DNA of 64,000 nt, from contig CM063283.1 in assembly GCA_032173965.1 (NCBI GenBank), forward strand, positions 107,718,108 to 107,782,107, given 5' to 3'. The notes under the pieces were generated by a model. It ran no database searches. It had not been told where the DNA came from and saw only the letters and a list, made by a program, of their open reading frames with translations. Made by a program: the position numbers and the translations under genes. Each line of letters begins with the position of its first letter. The stretch's first letter is position 1. This DNA is from Sitta carolinensis. Taxonomy: Eukaryota; Chordata; Aves; Passeriformes; Sittidae. Below are positions 1 through 13,662 of the stretch, in pieces.

Positions 1-693
1 TGTTGCCTAAAATGCTCCTTGACTTTTTTCTAAACAACTCTTTCTTTTCCTGCCAATGAGGCCTTCACTTTTGGCTTTTTTTTTCTCTTCCAGTCCCAAG
101 GAAATGCTGGCACTTGACGTCTCCCTTTCAAGTGAAAACCAATCCTCTGCCAGTCTAAACCCAAGTCAAAACAGTTTAGGCACCTCAGTAAAACTGTGGA
201 TGCTGCAGTCGGGCTGGGCAGACTGAGATAATTTCCTCTCTGATATATTGCCCATCCCATTCCTACATGTGGGACTTCAAGGAGCTTCCCCTTTCACTGC
301 CTCCCCTTCAGGCCTGGCCACAACCACCACCAGTCCTAGTGCAGAGGAAGGGCTGCCTCTGCCATTTGGGACTGTCCTTGCAAAGGAGCAACTCCAATAC
401 AAATGCAGACAGACTGAAGTGTTTTCAGTGGCAGCATCCAAAAATATAGAACTACATGCCTAGGAACACAGTCATATTAAATATATAAATGTGTTACTGT
501 GTTTTAAATTGCTGTAGCTATTATACAGATAGCACATTAATCCCAAAGCATGCTCACCAATATCTACTTTTCAGAGTCTACCTGTGTACATTAGAGTAGA
601 ATATGTGTATTTGGAGAGTAAAATGCAGGGATTAGAAGCAATACAACTTGTAGGATAAGGTGCAAGCACAGCAGCAGTGAGAGCTTCCTTTAC
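1..693 (-). other. SRPX intron 9, partial
   Basis: This is AT-rich intron sequence after the exon 9 donor. I searched it on the minus strand for the conserved last SRPX exon and did not see it, so that exon lies off the left edge. Open frames here have no recognisable content. Confidence 0.7.
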
Positions 694-815
694 CTGAGCT
701 GCAGAGCAAGTGATGGGGGCAGCAGCTTCACTCCTATTCTTCCTATCTGTGCTGGGAAGACACCAACCAACTCCACCACGGTGACGTGTCGCAGGTCCAG
801 CCCACACTGCGCGGG
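694..815 (-). CDS. SRPX: SRPX exon 9: DUF4174-like domain, continued
   Basis: The acceptor TTGCAG ends at 816 and the donor GTAAAG starts at 693. The 122-nt exon encodes [20 protein letters not shown] and [20 protein letters not shown] plus two bases. It matches the penultimate part of the SRPX C-terminal domain. The coding end should be one more exon to the left of position 1. Confidence 0.93.
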
Positions 816-3800
816 CTGCAAGGGTCGAGAGGAGGAAGAGGGGTGTTGGTTATCCCTGACAGAACGGGGGGATGGTTTCAGTGTGCAGCAAGTGTTCACA
901 GAGTCCCCTCTTCTTAAGCTAGTTAAATGTTTTAAACTGATTTGAGAGCATATTTTGCAAACACTCAAATTCTCCTGGCAAAGAATTGGAGCTTCATGAC
1001 TCCAGGGGAGGTTAAGTAACAGATTTCAGATACTCCAAGAAAATCAACACACAGGGACCACCTAGAGAAATATCAACTTGGATCTGTAGTTATATGAAAA
1101 GATGCCAGGATATTAAGGATTGTACCAATAATCTATTTTGGCAATCAAAGCAAATTATGTGAAACAGAAGTTGACTGCAGAAAGTTTTCTTCATTGCCAA
1201 CTCATTTGCCCATTGTCAAGAATGGAAAATGTACTATAGCCATTAAATTCAGTTTGATCAATATATCGAATTTTCTTGACAAGTTTATCTAATAGGGAAA
1301 AGGAGCTGCTTCAGTGTTTTTTTCTTAAATACAACTGTAATTTAAGCTAGCAGTTAAAAACATCACATTCATATCTCAATGATTATTCATACTGTATTTT
1401 GTTAGAACTTTTGAGAAGAAAAAACAAGGTAGAAGCACTTGTAGGTGTGAAAGAATACAGGGCTGGTTTCTTTTCTTCCTTTCCCTGACACAGGGAAAAT
1501 ATATCTGGACACAGATACATTTTGGAGATCTATGCCTAAATCTTGCAAAAAGCCGACGAGGGCATCACACTCACAACACATAAGAAGGAAAATTACCAGG
1601 TCTTTTGGGTTGTTTGGAACAAACACCCCAGTGTTATCTCCAGCATTCTGGATGATTTCTGTGCTGTTTCTCTGGTCCTCTGTTTGCTGGTGCACTTTTT
1701 ATTTCTGAAGCTATTCACGCTTCCTTGCATTGTAGTTGCAAATTCTGTAAGCCTGATCTGCATGAGCTGCTTAAAAGCTAGAGGGTTTGTTGTTTTTTGT
1801 TTTTTTTTTAAACTGTAGCTGCTGAGATAGGGAATTATTATTGAGTATGAGTTAAATCGATCTGGGAAGGATGGAAGCGCCAGAACTGCCTGGGATTCAG
1901 TGACTGGTCAGAGGCAGCACAATCCAGAATGGAGCTGAGTTAGAGACTGGGGGATATTTCAACTCAAACCCCTGTGAAAAGGATAAATCTGGACCAATGA
2001 CTGCTTGAGCCAGATGTTCCAGTGACTAGAATACTACAGCTGAAGTTAGTGGATTTATATAAAACAGCAGAACTTGTCCTCTTGTGTCTTTCTTCAAAGA
2101 AAAAACAATTGCTGCACATCCTCCTTAAATGTATTTTACCTGCAGCATCCCCAGCTGCATCCTGTAGAAGAAGTTAGCTGCAGTAGGAGTTGAAATAATT
2201 AGCAGTCTCCGCTTCTCATAAAATTGATCCAGAAGTGCAGCTGCAGTCCTTACATTCACATTAATATTCATGGCTGGAATAAAATTGAAACAAAAATTAT
2301 GGAGCATACTGACAACAGATCTATTTCTGGAGGCAGAGTTAGACAGCAGAAACACAAGAACAAGAAACAATAATAAAGAAGACATGGGTGATTTGCTGGC
2401 CTCACTGAAGCCAGCAATTTTACTGTAGACTGTTCTAGCTTGCACAATGGAATGACTCCAGAATGGGATATTTTGTAGAAAGCTTTGAGCTAAAACAGAC
2501 TCCAGGAAAGAGCAGTCAAAGGTGGCACAGGCTTCAGCCATAAGTGCAAACTGGCAGGGGAGACAAAGATGATGCTAAGTTTCCTACCTCTGGGACACTG
2601 CAGCTGTATTCCACCACACACTCCCTTCCCAAATTCTCCCTGCCCCAAGAACCATCGTGCTGGATTCCTCCTGGTAGAGTGGTGAAATACTCACTTACGT
2701 GCACAGGTTGGCTCCACTCCTGACCACCCCAGATTGTACTGGCAGACTCGAGCTGGGCTTCCTTGCAGCTCATAGCCACCAATGCAGGAGAACTCACAGG
2801 TAGCACCGTAGTTATTTCCATCACCTGAGCACTTGATGTAGCCATTATCTGGGGCATTTAACTTCACACAGCGCCTGACTTTGAGCAAGAGGGGGAAAAA
2901 AACAAAATAAGACAGCATGAATCACCATTTGTTACTAAGGCAGCACAGGTCAGTGGAATACCAGTACCAAAGACATTTTCCTGTTTGCTTTCTGTATTAT
3001 TAGACATGCACTTAAAAACCCCAAAGAACCAACCTGAACTCCCCCACCCCTCACTCTTACGTAAAATGAAACAGATGTGTAGGTGTATGCATGTGACAGA
3101 AGGTCATGGAGCACAAAGGGCTGAAGCTGAAAACTACAGGTCATCTCTGTATATTCAACTCCAGAGGTTAACTAATATCTGGACCTGTGAAAGGACAGCC
3201 CTGCTTGAGAGATGTGAGCCTCAGCTGAAAAAAATGCCTTCACCTCCTCATTTCAGCAGCTCACAAGCTGTGTATCATGGAGAAGCTGGCAGGAGGGAAG
3301 GTGTGGAGCTGAAGGCAGGGCTGATCAAAGCAGCTCTTCCTGGATGTGCAGGAATGCTGCAGACCCCCAGGGTCCTCAGCAAGACTCTGTTCTCCCTTTT
3401 GGCATCATCACAGGAATTCATATACACAGACATATGCAGATAAATACAGAAATGAGGACATTTTCAAATTGTCTACTAAGCCAAGTGTAAATCAGTGTCT
3501 CTATTTACAGTTAAAACATCATCCTTACCTCTGACTTTAACAAGAAATTTGCAAGTGCCTTTATTTTCAGCTCTGTCATACACAGTATATTGGATTTTGT
3601 GGTCGCCTTCTGGAAAATGTGACCCTGGTGGCAGCCCTTTCAAAATAACACTAAACCAAGAGATAAAACAGGACAGACATTCATAAATTCACCAGTACTT
3701 ATTTACTCACAATGCTGTAAAAGCCTGAAGAGGGATGTTTGTGGCATGCTAGAATTGTCTGGCTGCCTGCAGGACAGAAGACTTTAGAGTAAGCAAAGGA

Positions 3801-6800
3801 AGAAGCTGGGCAGCAGCGAACAGAGTATTTAAATTTGCTACCTACAGCCCACCCTGCTGAGACAAGGGGGTTAGAATGGGCAGGGTCTGCTCCCTTTCTA
3901 TAAAACAATCCATAGTGTAGCCAAGCCCATCATGCCCAGAGGAACTCAGGTTTCCTTCTCCTTACATAGGAAAAGGTCAAAATTAAAAAAAGAAAACTTC
4001 CAGCCTCTTACAGTGGGGATGTATTCCCATCTGGCTGCTCTGAACTGCTCCTATGAGTGTCATTTGTGACTGTTAGTATGTACAAAAATGGAACAGAAAG
4101 TGTCACAGCAGAAGGGTGTGGTCATCCACAGCAGCATTTTCACCTGGAATTTGCCTCTGTCCTACAAACAAGGTGGGAGAATTCAGATATATAAAATGTA
4201 ATCTCAGTATTGAAGCAGACAGCATGTAACCAAAAAGGTTTCCATGTAATGGAAAAGCTTGTATACTCCTGAAACTGAAGGACTGTGCATTTAAAATAAG
4301 CTCTGCATACTCTATAAAACAGCACAGTTTAGCAATATTTTATAAAAATAGAGATTTGATTTATGGAAAAGCTTCTATTGAATCAAGACCTTGGCTCTTT
4401 TGAGCTGATAACAGTTACTCATCATATGACAAAGTCTACAGTTCCCCATTTTTTTTGCCTATCAGATGTTCCTTTGTCAAAAAGACCTAGGAATTTCTTA
4501 ATTCTGACATTTTCCAAGTTTTCACTTTATCAGATGTAGTTTTTGATGCTGTTGTCACCAAATTGTTATATCACCCTTAATGGTAATTCAGTTTTTAATT
4601 ATGTAATGAATTCTTCTTCAAGAAATTATTAAATTATAGAATAAAAGGACAATACCATTGTTTTTCATTAGTTTTTTTGCATTCACAGGAAACTGTAAAC
4701 ATCTTCAAGCTTAACAACTTTGAGCTTTTAAGCTTAACCAGTCCACTAATGTAATGATGTAAATTGCTTACTGAAAGACACGTATTTTCCATGCTCCCAC
4801 CATTACAATAATCCAGACAGATTGACCTAAATCTTGCACGATAAAAATGGGAAAATTAGAGACAGTAGTACCACCAGGAGTACACCCTGTTCTTCTGGAA
4901 AATGGGACTGTGAAACCATAGAAACTGACAAAGAAATTTTCAAGTGTTATTTCTAAATCCAATGTTTAAATCCATTAAGGTTACAAGCAAGAAACGTTAC
5001 TTTAAAGGTAACTGCAGAATCCAGGGACATCAGTAGCCAGCACTACCTTAGGAAGAATCCTAAAGATCACTGCAGATATTATTTTGTGACACACCTTGGT
5101 TTTTTTAAGACAGTCAAAACTTACCTCTTCTGCTACCTCCAATGCACTACTGTTTTCATTGTTATGTACAAAAGGTAAGAAAACTTGTTAATTATGTGAC
5201 CTGCAAGAAGCTCTGCAAAACTTCGCAGGTGCAGCAAAAATGCTGCTGCTGTTTATTCCACCAGCTCTAAATAACCACAACTGGGTAACCAGTTCCTGAA
5301 CAACTCACCTCCAAATTGCCAGCTTTCCCAGTTAAGCATGCAATTCTTTATAGAGCAGTGGTATGTGACAGCTGTAAAACAGCACCTTGGATGAATGAAG
5401 GGAAAAGGGCACCTGGCCTGCTGAACTGCTACCAAAAGACTAAGAAGGAGAAAATGCAAACCCGAGGAGCTTTCCACGCACTCGGTGAGAATGCCGTCGG
5501 CAGTGTCCCGTCCCTCGGGCGTGTCCCAGAACACCCTGGCTGTCAGCTTGTTGGGCTCTGCCGTCTTCTCCTTCACGCTCGGGCACTGGAGCCGCGGCGG
5601 TTCCGTATCTGTTCAAACCAATGTCACAGAAAGGGCACTGGAGCATCTGCTAGAGCTGTGCCTTTTCTTCACAGCGCCTTCCCTGCTGCCAGGGTAACCC
5701 AGGGCCACCTCCAGCTGGCCTCCTCCTCAGCCCTGGCTTCATCCCAGCCAAGGCACCTGGAGCCTCTACTTCTCACCTCCGTAAGACAGTGATCAGAACC
5801 TTTCCAATGCAAAAAACCCAACTAAAAGCAGTTACTATAAATTTCTGTACACAGTTCAGTTAAAAAGTAATGTTGACAAATGCATGACTTTGATGTCCAA
5901 AATCACACAAGGAGGCTGGATGTTCTGTTTATCTGAATTCTTTTCTTTGTCCATCTGTGCAGTTAAAGTGACTAAGAACATTTCTAAAGCACAATGAACA
6001 TCAATCTGTCTCTGCACGGTAACTTTGCATGTTACTCTTAACATGCTGGTTATTTTTCCTGCAGTAATGGCAAAATGAGAAAGAACAGAAGACTGACACA
6101 ATTACCATTTTGTGGAGAATCAATGCTGCATTTGATTTTTTCCTAGTAACTCTTATAATAATGTCTTCCATCAGTAGCCAGCACTACTAGGAAAAGCATC
6201 CTATCAATACAGCCTCGGGATGTGACAAAAGGATGACTTAGCTTGGTGACAGCCATTTACCACAATCTATTACACAATCAGCAGGAAAAAGCAATCTTTC
6301 CAGAAGAAAAGACAGTGATGTTTTTTAATCTTCTAGAGGAAAGTATCTATTTCAATAGGTTACAGTGCATTAAAGATATAATGGAAATATTATTCAAGTG
6401 AGTATTGGCATTTTTAGCTAACTGATAATCAAAACCAGCTGTACACTGATTTTTATTTTAATCAAAATTATTTCAGCAACATGAGGGGTATCCTTCCTCT
6501 TACAGGATGGGGGCAAGAGACAGTCTGCCTTGTTAGGACAGAATATTCACTAACTATAAGGACTTCTATATGTCACTGCTAGAACATATCTAATTTAAAA
6601 AAATAATTTTTTATCCCCCTTTTAATGAAAACATGTTTGACTAGTGAAAGGCCTTATGCCTTCCCTACATGGATCTTCACTGCTGCACTGAGAAGCCCAC
6701 ATAATTTAGTGCAAAAATGCCACAGAGTGCAACTGCAGTATAAAAGGGTACAGGAAAGACCTTTGTTCTCGAGAGCATTTTAAGTTCAGGCCTGAAGCAA

Positions 6801-9800
6801 TTTTAGCCATACTCAATGACAAAAGCTGTGGAATCCCCAGGACACTTCCATGACTTGAAGTTTACCAGCCCATGCCTCTGATCACAAGTAGCATCCCTAC
6901 TGTGCACAGTGCAATTAACTGTTTGTATATCAAAGTTAAGAAATTAAGCAGACTTTTTGCATTTGTATTTCACTGCTCCCCTCAATTCCACTCCTCAGCT
7001 GAAAGTGAGCTGTTCAGCCAGTCCTCTCCTGGCCACTGTGCAGGCTGCAGTTCTGTAACTTCTGAATTACACTAAGGAACAAGTGCTGCATTGCAAACAT
7101 CATTATACCGTTAGAATTATGTCTGGCCACAATTATGTCTGTGATGTCTGGTCACAAAAAAATCTCTATCCTGCCTATCAAGAGGTCAAAATATAACCTT
7201 ATTAAACAGTCTGCTAACAGCAGATCTCACTATTTGCATAGGAACTGTGTGCACACAAGATTTGAAGGGACCTTATCCAAACTATGCAGTATTACCACGA
7301 CTTAAATCTTGCTATTACTTTTACTGGGTCACTTGGGACTTGTAATCCTAGGCAACAATTGGGACTTGAAATCCTATGTAACAACTACTCTGCATTTTTT
7401 GAATAAAACAGAAGTGTTAGTGGTAACATAGCCTCTTTTCTTTGCTGCTTAAGGCACTTGCTTACTTCACTCTGCAAGACAGCATCCTTTGTAATAAGCA
7501 CACCATCTCTGCAAACAGATGAGCTTCTGAAAGTGCCAGGAAATACAGAGGACAATATTTTATAATTTCCAAACATAAAAGGTTTGTTTTACTTCCTCTG
7601 CCCACACCACTGAAAAGGACAAAGCTTGTTTTTGCAAACAAAAACCAGAGACACCACAAACAGTCTAGACCTAAGCAGCTCATTTCTGCATTTGTACAAC
7701 ATCAAATAACAGGAAAACTTAAAAATATTTTATGAACATCAGGCCACAGTGGAGAGGCTACAAAGCCATTTGCCAACCTAGACTGAGACACAGGCATTCT
7801 GAGGAAAACCAAGTTATCATACACACAAGACACTAAGCACAAACACTCTACCACCCACATGCTTTAAATTACTGGTAGTCATTTCAGATGGCCAAAAAAT
7901 ACTTTCCTTTGTGGGTGGCTGCTGAAGCTTTTATCAGAGGCTTCCCAGAAACAGAGGCAGCAGGCTGAGACTTCACTATGTGCTGAAATTTCATTAGTAG
8001 TCAGGAAAGTTAAATCTCAATATTTGTTTATCTCTCTTCTGATTTATGTATATAGAAATACTTCTTCCAGCCGAGGTTCCCAGGAGCCCACTGACTATGT
8101 AATGAAGATTGCTGGCATAACTTGAGTGAACTAGGCTGAAATTTAAATTAGCTCACTGCAGCCATGCTGGTAACTACAATCCATTCGCATTCTCCAGATA
8201 CATCTGAAGACCACAATCCCAAGGAAGAAAAACAGTTCAGACAACAGGTTTACCTTCAAACCTGTTTTTAATAATTAAGCAGAAGAGAGCATGACAGACT
8301 CCAGCACAGAGAACATGCTGGAAGAGCAGCACAGGAATCCCAGGCTACCAAGGAGTCACTCAGGAATCACCAAAGGCTATTACTGTACTGTGAAGTGCTG
8401 GCTATTTACACCAGGCCTGTCTCTGTTACGGTGGCAATGCTCAGCTACTCGCTTTGGACTGAAAGTGCTGAGTGACAGAACCCTGCACCCTTGGAAAGCT
8501 GTCCTCTGCTTCCTTAGGAGGGACAGGTGCTGCTTCTCCCCGTGACCTGGATCAAAGAGGCCTTTTGGAGAGCCCGTGTAGGAGCGGGCACGGCAGCTCC
8601 AGGGCAGGCAGCGGCACTCACCGGGGATACAGCGGGCACTCACCGGGCAGGCAGTGGGCACTCACCAGGGATACAGCGGGCACTCACCGGGATACAGCGG
8701 GCACTCACCAGGGATACAGCGGGCACTCACCAGGGATACAGTCGGGCACTCACCAGGGATACAGCGGGCACTCACCGGGATGCAGCGGGCACTCACCAGG
8801 GATACAGCGGGCACTCACCGGGCAGGCAGTGGGCACTCACCAGGGATACAGCGGGCACTCACCGAGGATGCAAAGGGCACTCACCGGGGATGCAGTGGGC
8901 ACTCACCGGGATGCAAAGGGCACTCACCGGGGATGCAGAGGGCACTCACCGGGATACAGCGGGCACTCACCGGGGATACAGCGGGCACTCACCGAGGATG
9001 CAAAGGGCACTCACCGGGGATGCAAGGGCACTCACCGGGGATCAGCGGGCACTCACCGGGGATGCAGCGGGCACTCACCGGGATGCAAAGGGCACTCACC
9101 GGGGATGCAAAGGGCACTCACCGGGATGCAAGGGCACTCACCGGGGATGCAGTGGGCACTCACCGGGATGCAAAGGGCACTCACCGAGGATGCAAAGGGC
9201 ACTCACCGGGATGCAAAGGGCACTCACCAGGGATGCAGGGGCACTCACCGAGGATGCAAAGGGCACTCACCGGGGATGCAGAGGGCACTCACCGAGGATG
9301 CAAAGGGCACTCACGGGATGCAGGGCACTCACGGGATGCAGAGGGCACTCACCGAGGATGCAAAGGGCACTCACCGGGATGCAGAGGGCACTCACCGAGG
9401 ATGCAAGGGCACTCACCGAGGATGCGGGCACTACGGGATCACGGGCACACCGAGGATGCAAAGGGCACTCACCGGGGATGCAGCGGGCACTCACCGAGGA
9501 TGCAGGGGCACTCACCGGGGATGCAAAGGGCACTCACCGGGGATGCAAAGGGCACTCACCGGGGATGCAGAGGGCACACACCGAGGATTGCAAAGGGCAC
9601 CACCGGGGATGCAGCGGGCACTCACCGGGATGCAGCGGGCACTCACCGGGGATGCAGGGGCACTCACCGGGGATGCAGAGGGCACTCACCGGGGATGCAG
9701 AGGGCACTCACCGGGATGCAAAGGGCACTCACCGGGGATGCAGGGGCACTCACCGAGGATGCAAAGGGCACTCACCGGGGATGCAAGGCCCGGGAGCAGC

Positions 9801-12800
9801 GTCACCGAGGATGCAAAGGGCACTCACCGGGATGCAGGGCCTCACCGAGGATGCAAGGGCACTCACCGAGGATGCAAAGGGCACTCACCGGGGATGCAAG
9901 GGCACTCACCGGGGATGCAGAGGGCACTCACCGGGGATGCAAAGGGCACTCACCGGGGATGCAGCGGGCACTCACCGGGGATGCAAAGGGCACTCACCGA
10001 GGCAGGCGGCGGGCCGGCCGCTCCAGGCCTTGCTGTCCGTGCAGGTGACAATGCGGTCGCCCTTCAGCTGGAAGCCCGGCGAGCAGTAGTACTCACACCT
10101 CGAGCCAAAGTAGGCACCGTCCAAACACTTGAAGCCCCCGTTGGTCGGCATGGACAGGGTAGGGCAACGCTTTTCTGGGGAAGGAAACACAGACTTCTGG
10201 AAAACTGCTACCCTCTGTAGTAATGCACACGTGGGGTATTGCACAGAAATAAAGATAGGGCTGGCAAACAGCAAGTGGGAGAAAGTCTTGTTCCATATGA
10301 GATTTTTCCACACTGTTCTGCATTTCGAATTTAACTCTACACAAGTGTTAGTGGCCTGACTCAATATTTATATGAGAAAAGGGATGACAAGTACCTATTC
10401 CTCTCTTCTCAGAGAATGTTTTACTGTAAGAGCCCATTTAGACAGCTGGTACAAATTGTGTTAACTTAGGAAGTCTAAGATGGGCAGTATTTTAAAACAG
10501 CTTCTTTTCTTTAAATCTTTAGATTTAAAACAAATCTAAATCTCACATTGATGAAATATTCCCTATCTGCCAAGAGTGTTTGTACCACTGAGATGCTCAT
10601 CATGTCATGTACTCCTGTGAGATCCTCAACAACAAACTAATCTACATATCCAAGCATACTCCCAACCTTTAAAATAAAATAAACAAACAATTCAAAGATC
10701 AGTTTCAATGGCAAATAAGAATTTATTGTCTGAACCTGGAGCACCAGTAATACACGCAGATTTTGCAACAACTTACGTTTGCACAGCACCTTCCCAGACC
10801 AGCGTTTGCTTGACTGACAAATGAGCTGGTGAGGGCCATGCAGTTCGTAGCCTTTCTGACAGCGAATATCACACCTTGTGCCCAACACATTCTTGTAATA
10901 CCCTCCTTGAGGTGTCCTGCAGTTTGCATAACCATGTTTCACTTTAATGGGGGAGCACCACGGTGTTTCTGGTAGAGAAGAAAAAACCACACACACAGCA
11001 ATTAGAAAAATGTAAAAGTTCAGACACAAATATAAAAATCACTTTGCTTAATCAAGGTCACAGAGAAGAAAAGGAAAAAAATCTTATTTAAAAAGCTACC
11101 AATTTTTAAAGAGGAGAACACTGCAGAGTACACTTACACACGAGAAGGTCGGCCCTTTAAAGACTGGAAGCTCTTTTTTTTTATGACAAACATTAAAGAT
11201 TGTAGCCATTATATTGCAGGGGTTGGGAGGGCAGGTGGGGTTTTACTATGCTTTTTGTCCATGGAATAAGTGTGCCACCATGTGGGCAGTTTGATGGCAA
11301 CTGGGCCACTTTTCCCTCTTTAGGCAGACACATCTAACTGCTCTTTGATAAGAGAAGTTTGCATTAGGAACATCTTGGTCTAGCTGCAGTTGTCAGCTTT
11401 CCACATTTAGCTTAGTGCTCACTTTAAAAAGTAAAGTTCTGCTTCCATAATAATCTGTGCCTTGCAAAACTCAGAGATGGTTCAAGCCCTCCCACAGTAA
11501 GATACTACTTACATAAATCATATCACCAATATGTCACAGTGAACCTGCTGAAACTGAACCTTTATTAAGTCGCCAGGGCTATGCTGTAAAATAGAATATG
11601 GGTACCCCCACCTTGTGAGGATTTACCTCCACACTGTGGTGCTGATGAGAACAGTGTCAAGTAGAGATCTCCCTTCCCAGCCAAAGTTTCACGTCCTTTG
11701 TTTAGCTTTGACAAGGAAACGGGCAGCTCATCAGCAGGAGCTTCCTGCACATGGAGTGACTATGCCTGCCCCTTTCCCAGACCCAAGACTTGAAAAGAAT
11801 GTATTGGGAGAGGAGAGAGAGAGGAAGGGAGGGATTGCAAAGCAAAAAGGGAAGGTGACAAATCCTGAAATCCTGTGTGACAATGTGTGACACTAGGGAG
11901 GGGCATGAAAAAACCTTTGAATTTTGCCAGAAAGATGGGAAAAAACCCCTAAACAAACAAAACAATGAGTTTTAGCCTTCACACTCACAAAGTCACAAAC
12001 AACATTAAAAAAAAAATTCTAGATCATGTTTGGCAGATGTTCACCTCTAGCTCAATTCCCATAGTCATTAAGTACATTTTCCTATACTTGCTGGATCAGC
12101 TCCACACATAAATAAACAACAATCAATACAGCATTTCTCATACATGGAATATTTATATTCAGTGTGCTATGTCCCTAAGACATATTTACACTTTCCCAAT
12201 GGAAACTACACTTTACATCTGTATTTTGCAGTGCTAGTCCTGAGTAAACACAAATAGCATCTGCAGACTAACATCAGAGACTAATTACCAATCTGTTGCC
12301 TAGAAAAGTGTGCATTTCCCCTAGACTAGTCCATTTTTGAAGCAGTTGCACTGTGACATGCTTATTTTTGTCCTCCACCAATACAAGTAAAAACCCTTTA
12401 CAAAGATGTGTACGTGGAACTATTCCCAGCATCACCAAATACACAGTAGCTGAGGCACAGGACATGAGGAAGCCAGTGTCTAACACTGACAGTGTCTAAC
12501 AACACCCCTCAGGATAAGGGTAGAGTACAGTTCAGCTTTTTGGCTCAGCCACACGGCCATCCCAGCTCTGTTTCTTCCCACCTATAAGCCTGTTTTTTCA
12601 AAGTCAAATACATCCTCTACTATTTACTTTACAATTATGCAAAGTGCTTTGGTGGAGAGTGGGTTTTGGTTTGGGGGTTTGATTTTTTTTTTTAGAACTA
12701 TTTCCTGTCCTTCACCCTAATTTCTATCCCACAGCTCCAAAAACATTTAAAAAATCCCCACATCCACTGACTTGGGCCAGTTTGTTGAGGGGCTGTATCA

Positions 12801-13593
12801 CAGTGGCTCCCATTTTTCATGCTTGTTTTGCACCAAATTAAAACTGAGACAACAGATGAGGAGTGTGAGCTAACAGGAACAGAAGTCAACTGCTGAAAAA
12901 ATGAGTGATACCAAAACCCAGCTCTGCCTCCTGAGCTGCTCCCCCAGGGCTGCTGGTGCAGTCTCAGGCACCACCTCCGACCATGCTGGGGGAAGCCACA
13001 CATCGTGGATTCACAGCCTCTGCCTCATTCACCTCCTGGAGGAATCCTCCTACCCTTCAGCTTTCCCATAATCTCTGCCTCACTGCTCTCATGCCCAAAC
13101 TATCCATCTTTTCTGTCCCACTTTTCTTCCCATGCCCTGAGACCTTAAACTTCAATTTATTTAAACACCCAAGCTTGTAAGATCTGCTTAACTAAGAAGC
13201 AGGCCTCAGTTTTTCTGCAAAAGGGCTTAAACCTGAAGTTACTAAGACAACACTGTCTGAAAGGGCAGGACTGGGTGGACAAAAACTCATTTGGGCTGAG
13301 CTTTCACCCCGGCCAGTTAAATAATCCTTCAGCAAATCAGCTCAAGACATTTATGCCACGGGTTTTCCACATGTATAAACTCCAAATGCACATAGATGAC
13401 TTCCTTCCTAAAGGGTGTAAAGACAAATACACTTTGCAACTTGATCAAGAGGCTAATAAAAATAAAATAAAGAGGGTAAAGAAGCTGGTTCAGGTATTGA
13501 AAATTGCCCGAGTTTTTCTGCAAATTTTTGTGGTTTTACAAACACACTTAACAGCTACCCATATATATGTATATATATATATATATATATGTG

Positions 13594-13662
<69 letters not shown>

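Noticed and set aside
2985..3443. 152-codon plus-strand frame
   Set aside because: It lies entirely in SRPX intron 6 on the opposite strand with no recognisable content.
8472..10220. Plus-strand open frames of 464-582 codons rich in [16 protein letters not shown] repeats
   Set aside because: They come from a stop-free minisatellite unit that is open in all three frames, run antisense to SRPX, and contain no recognisable protein domain.
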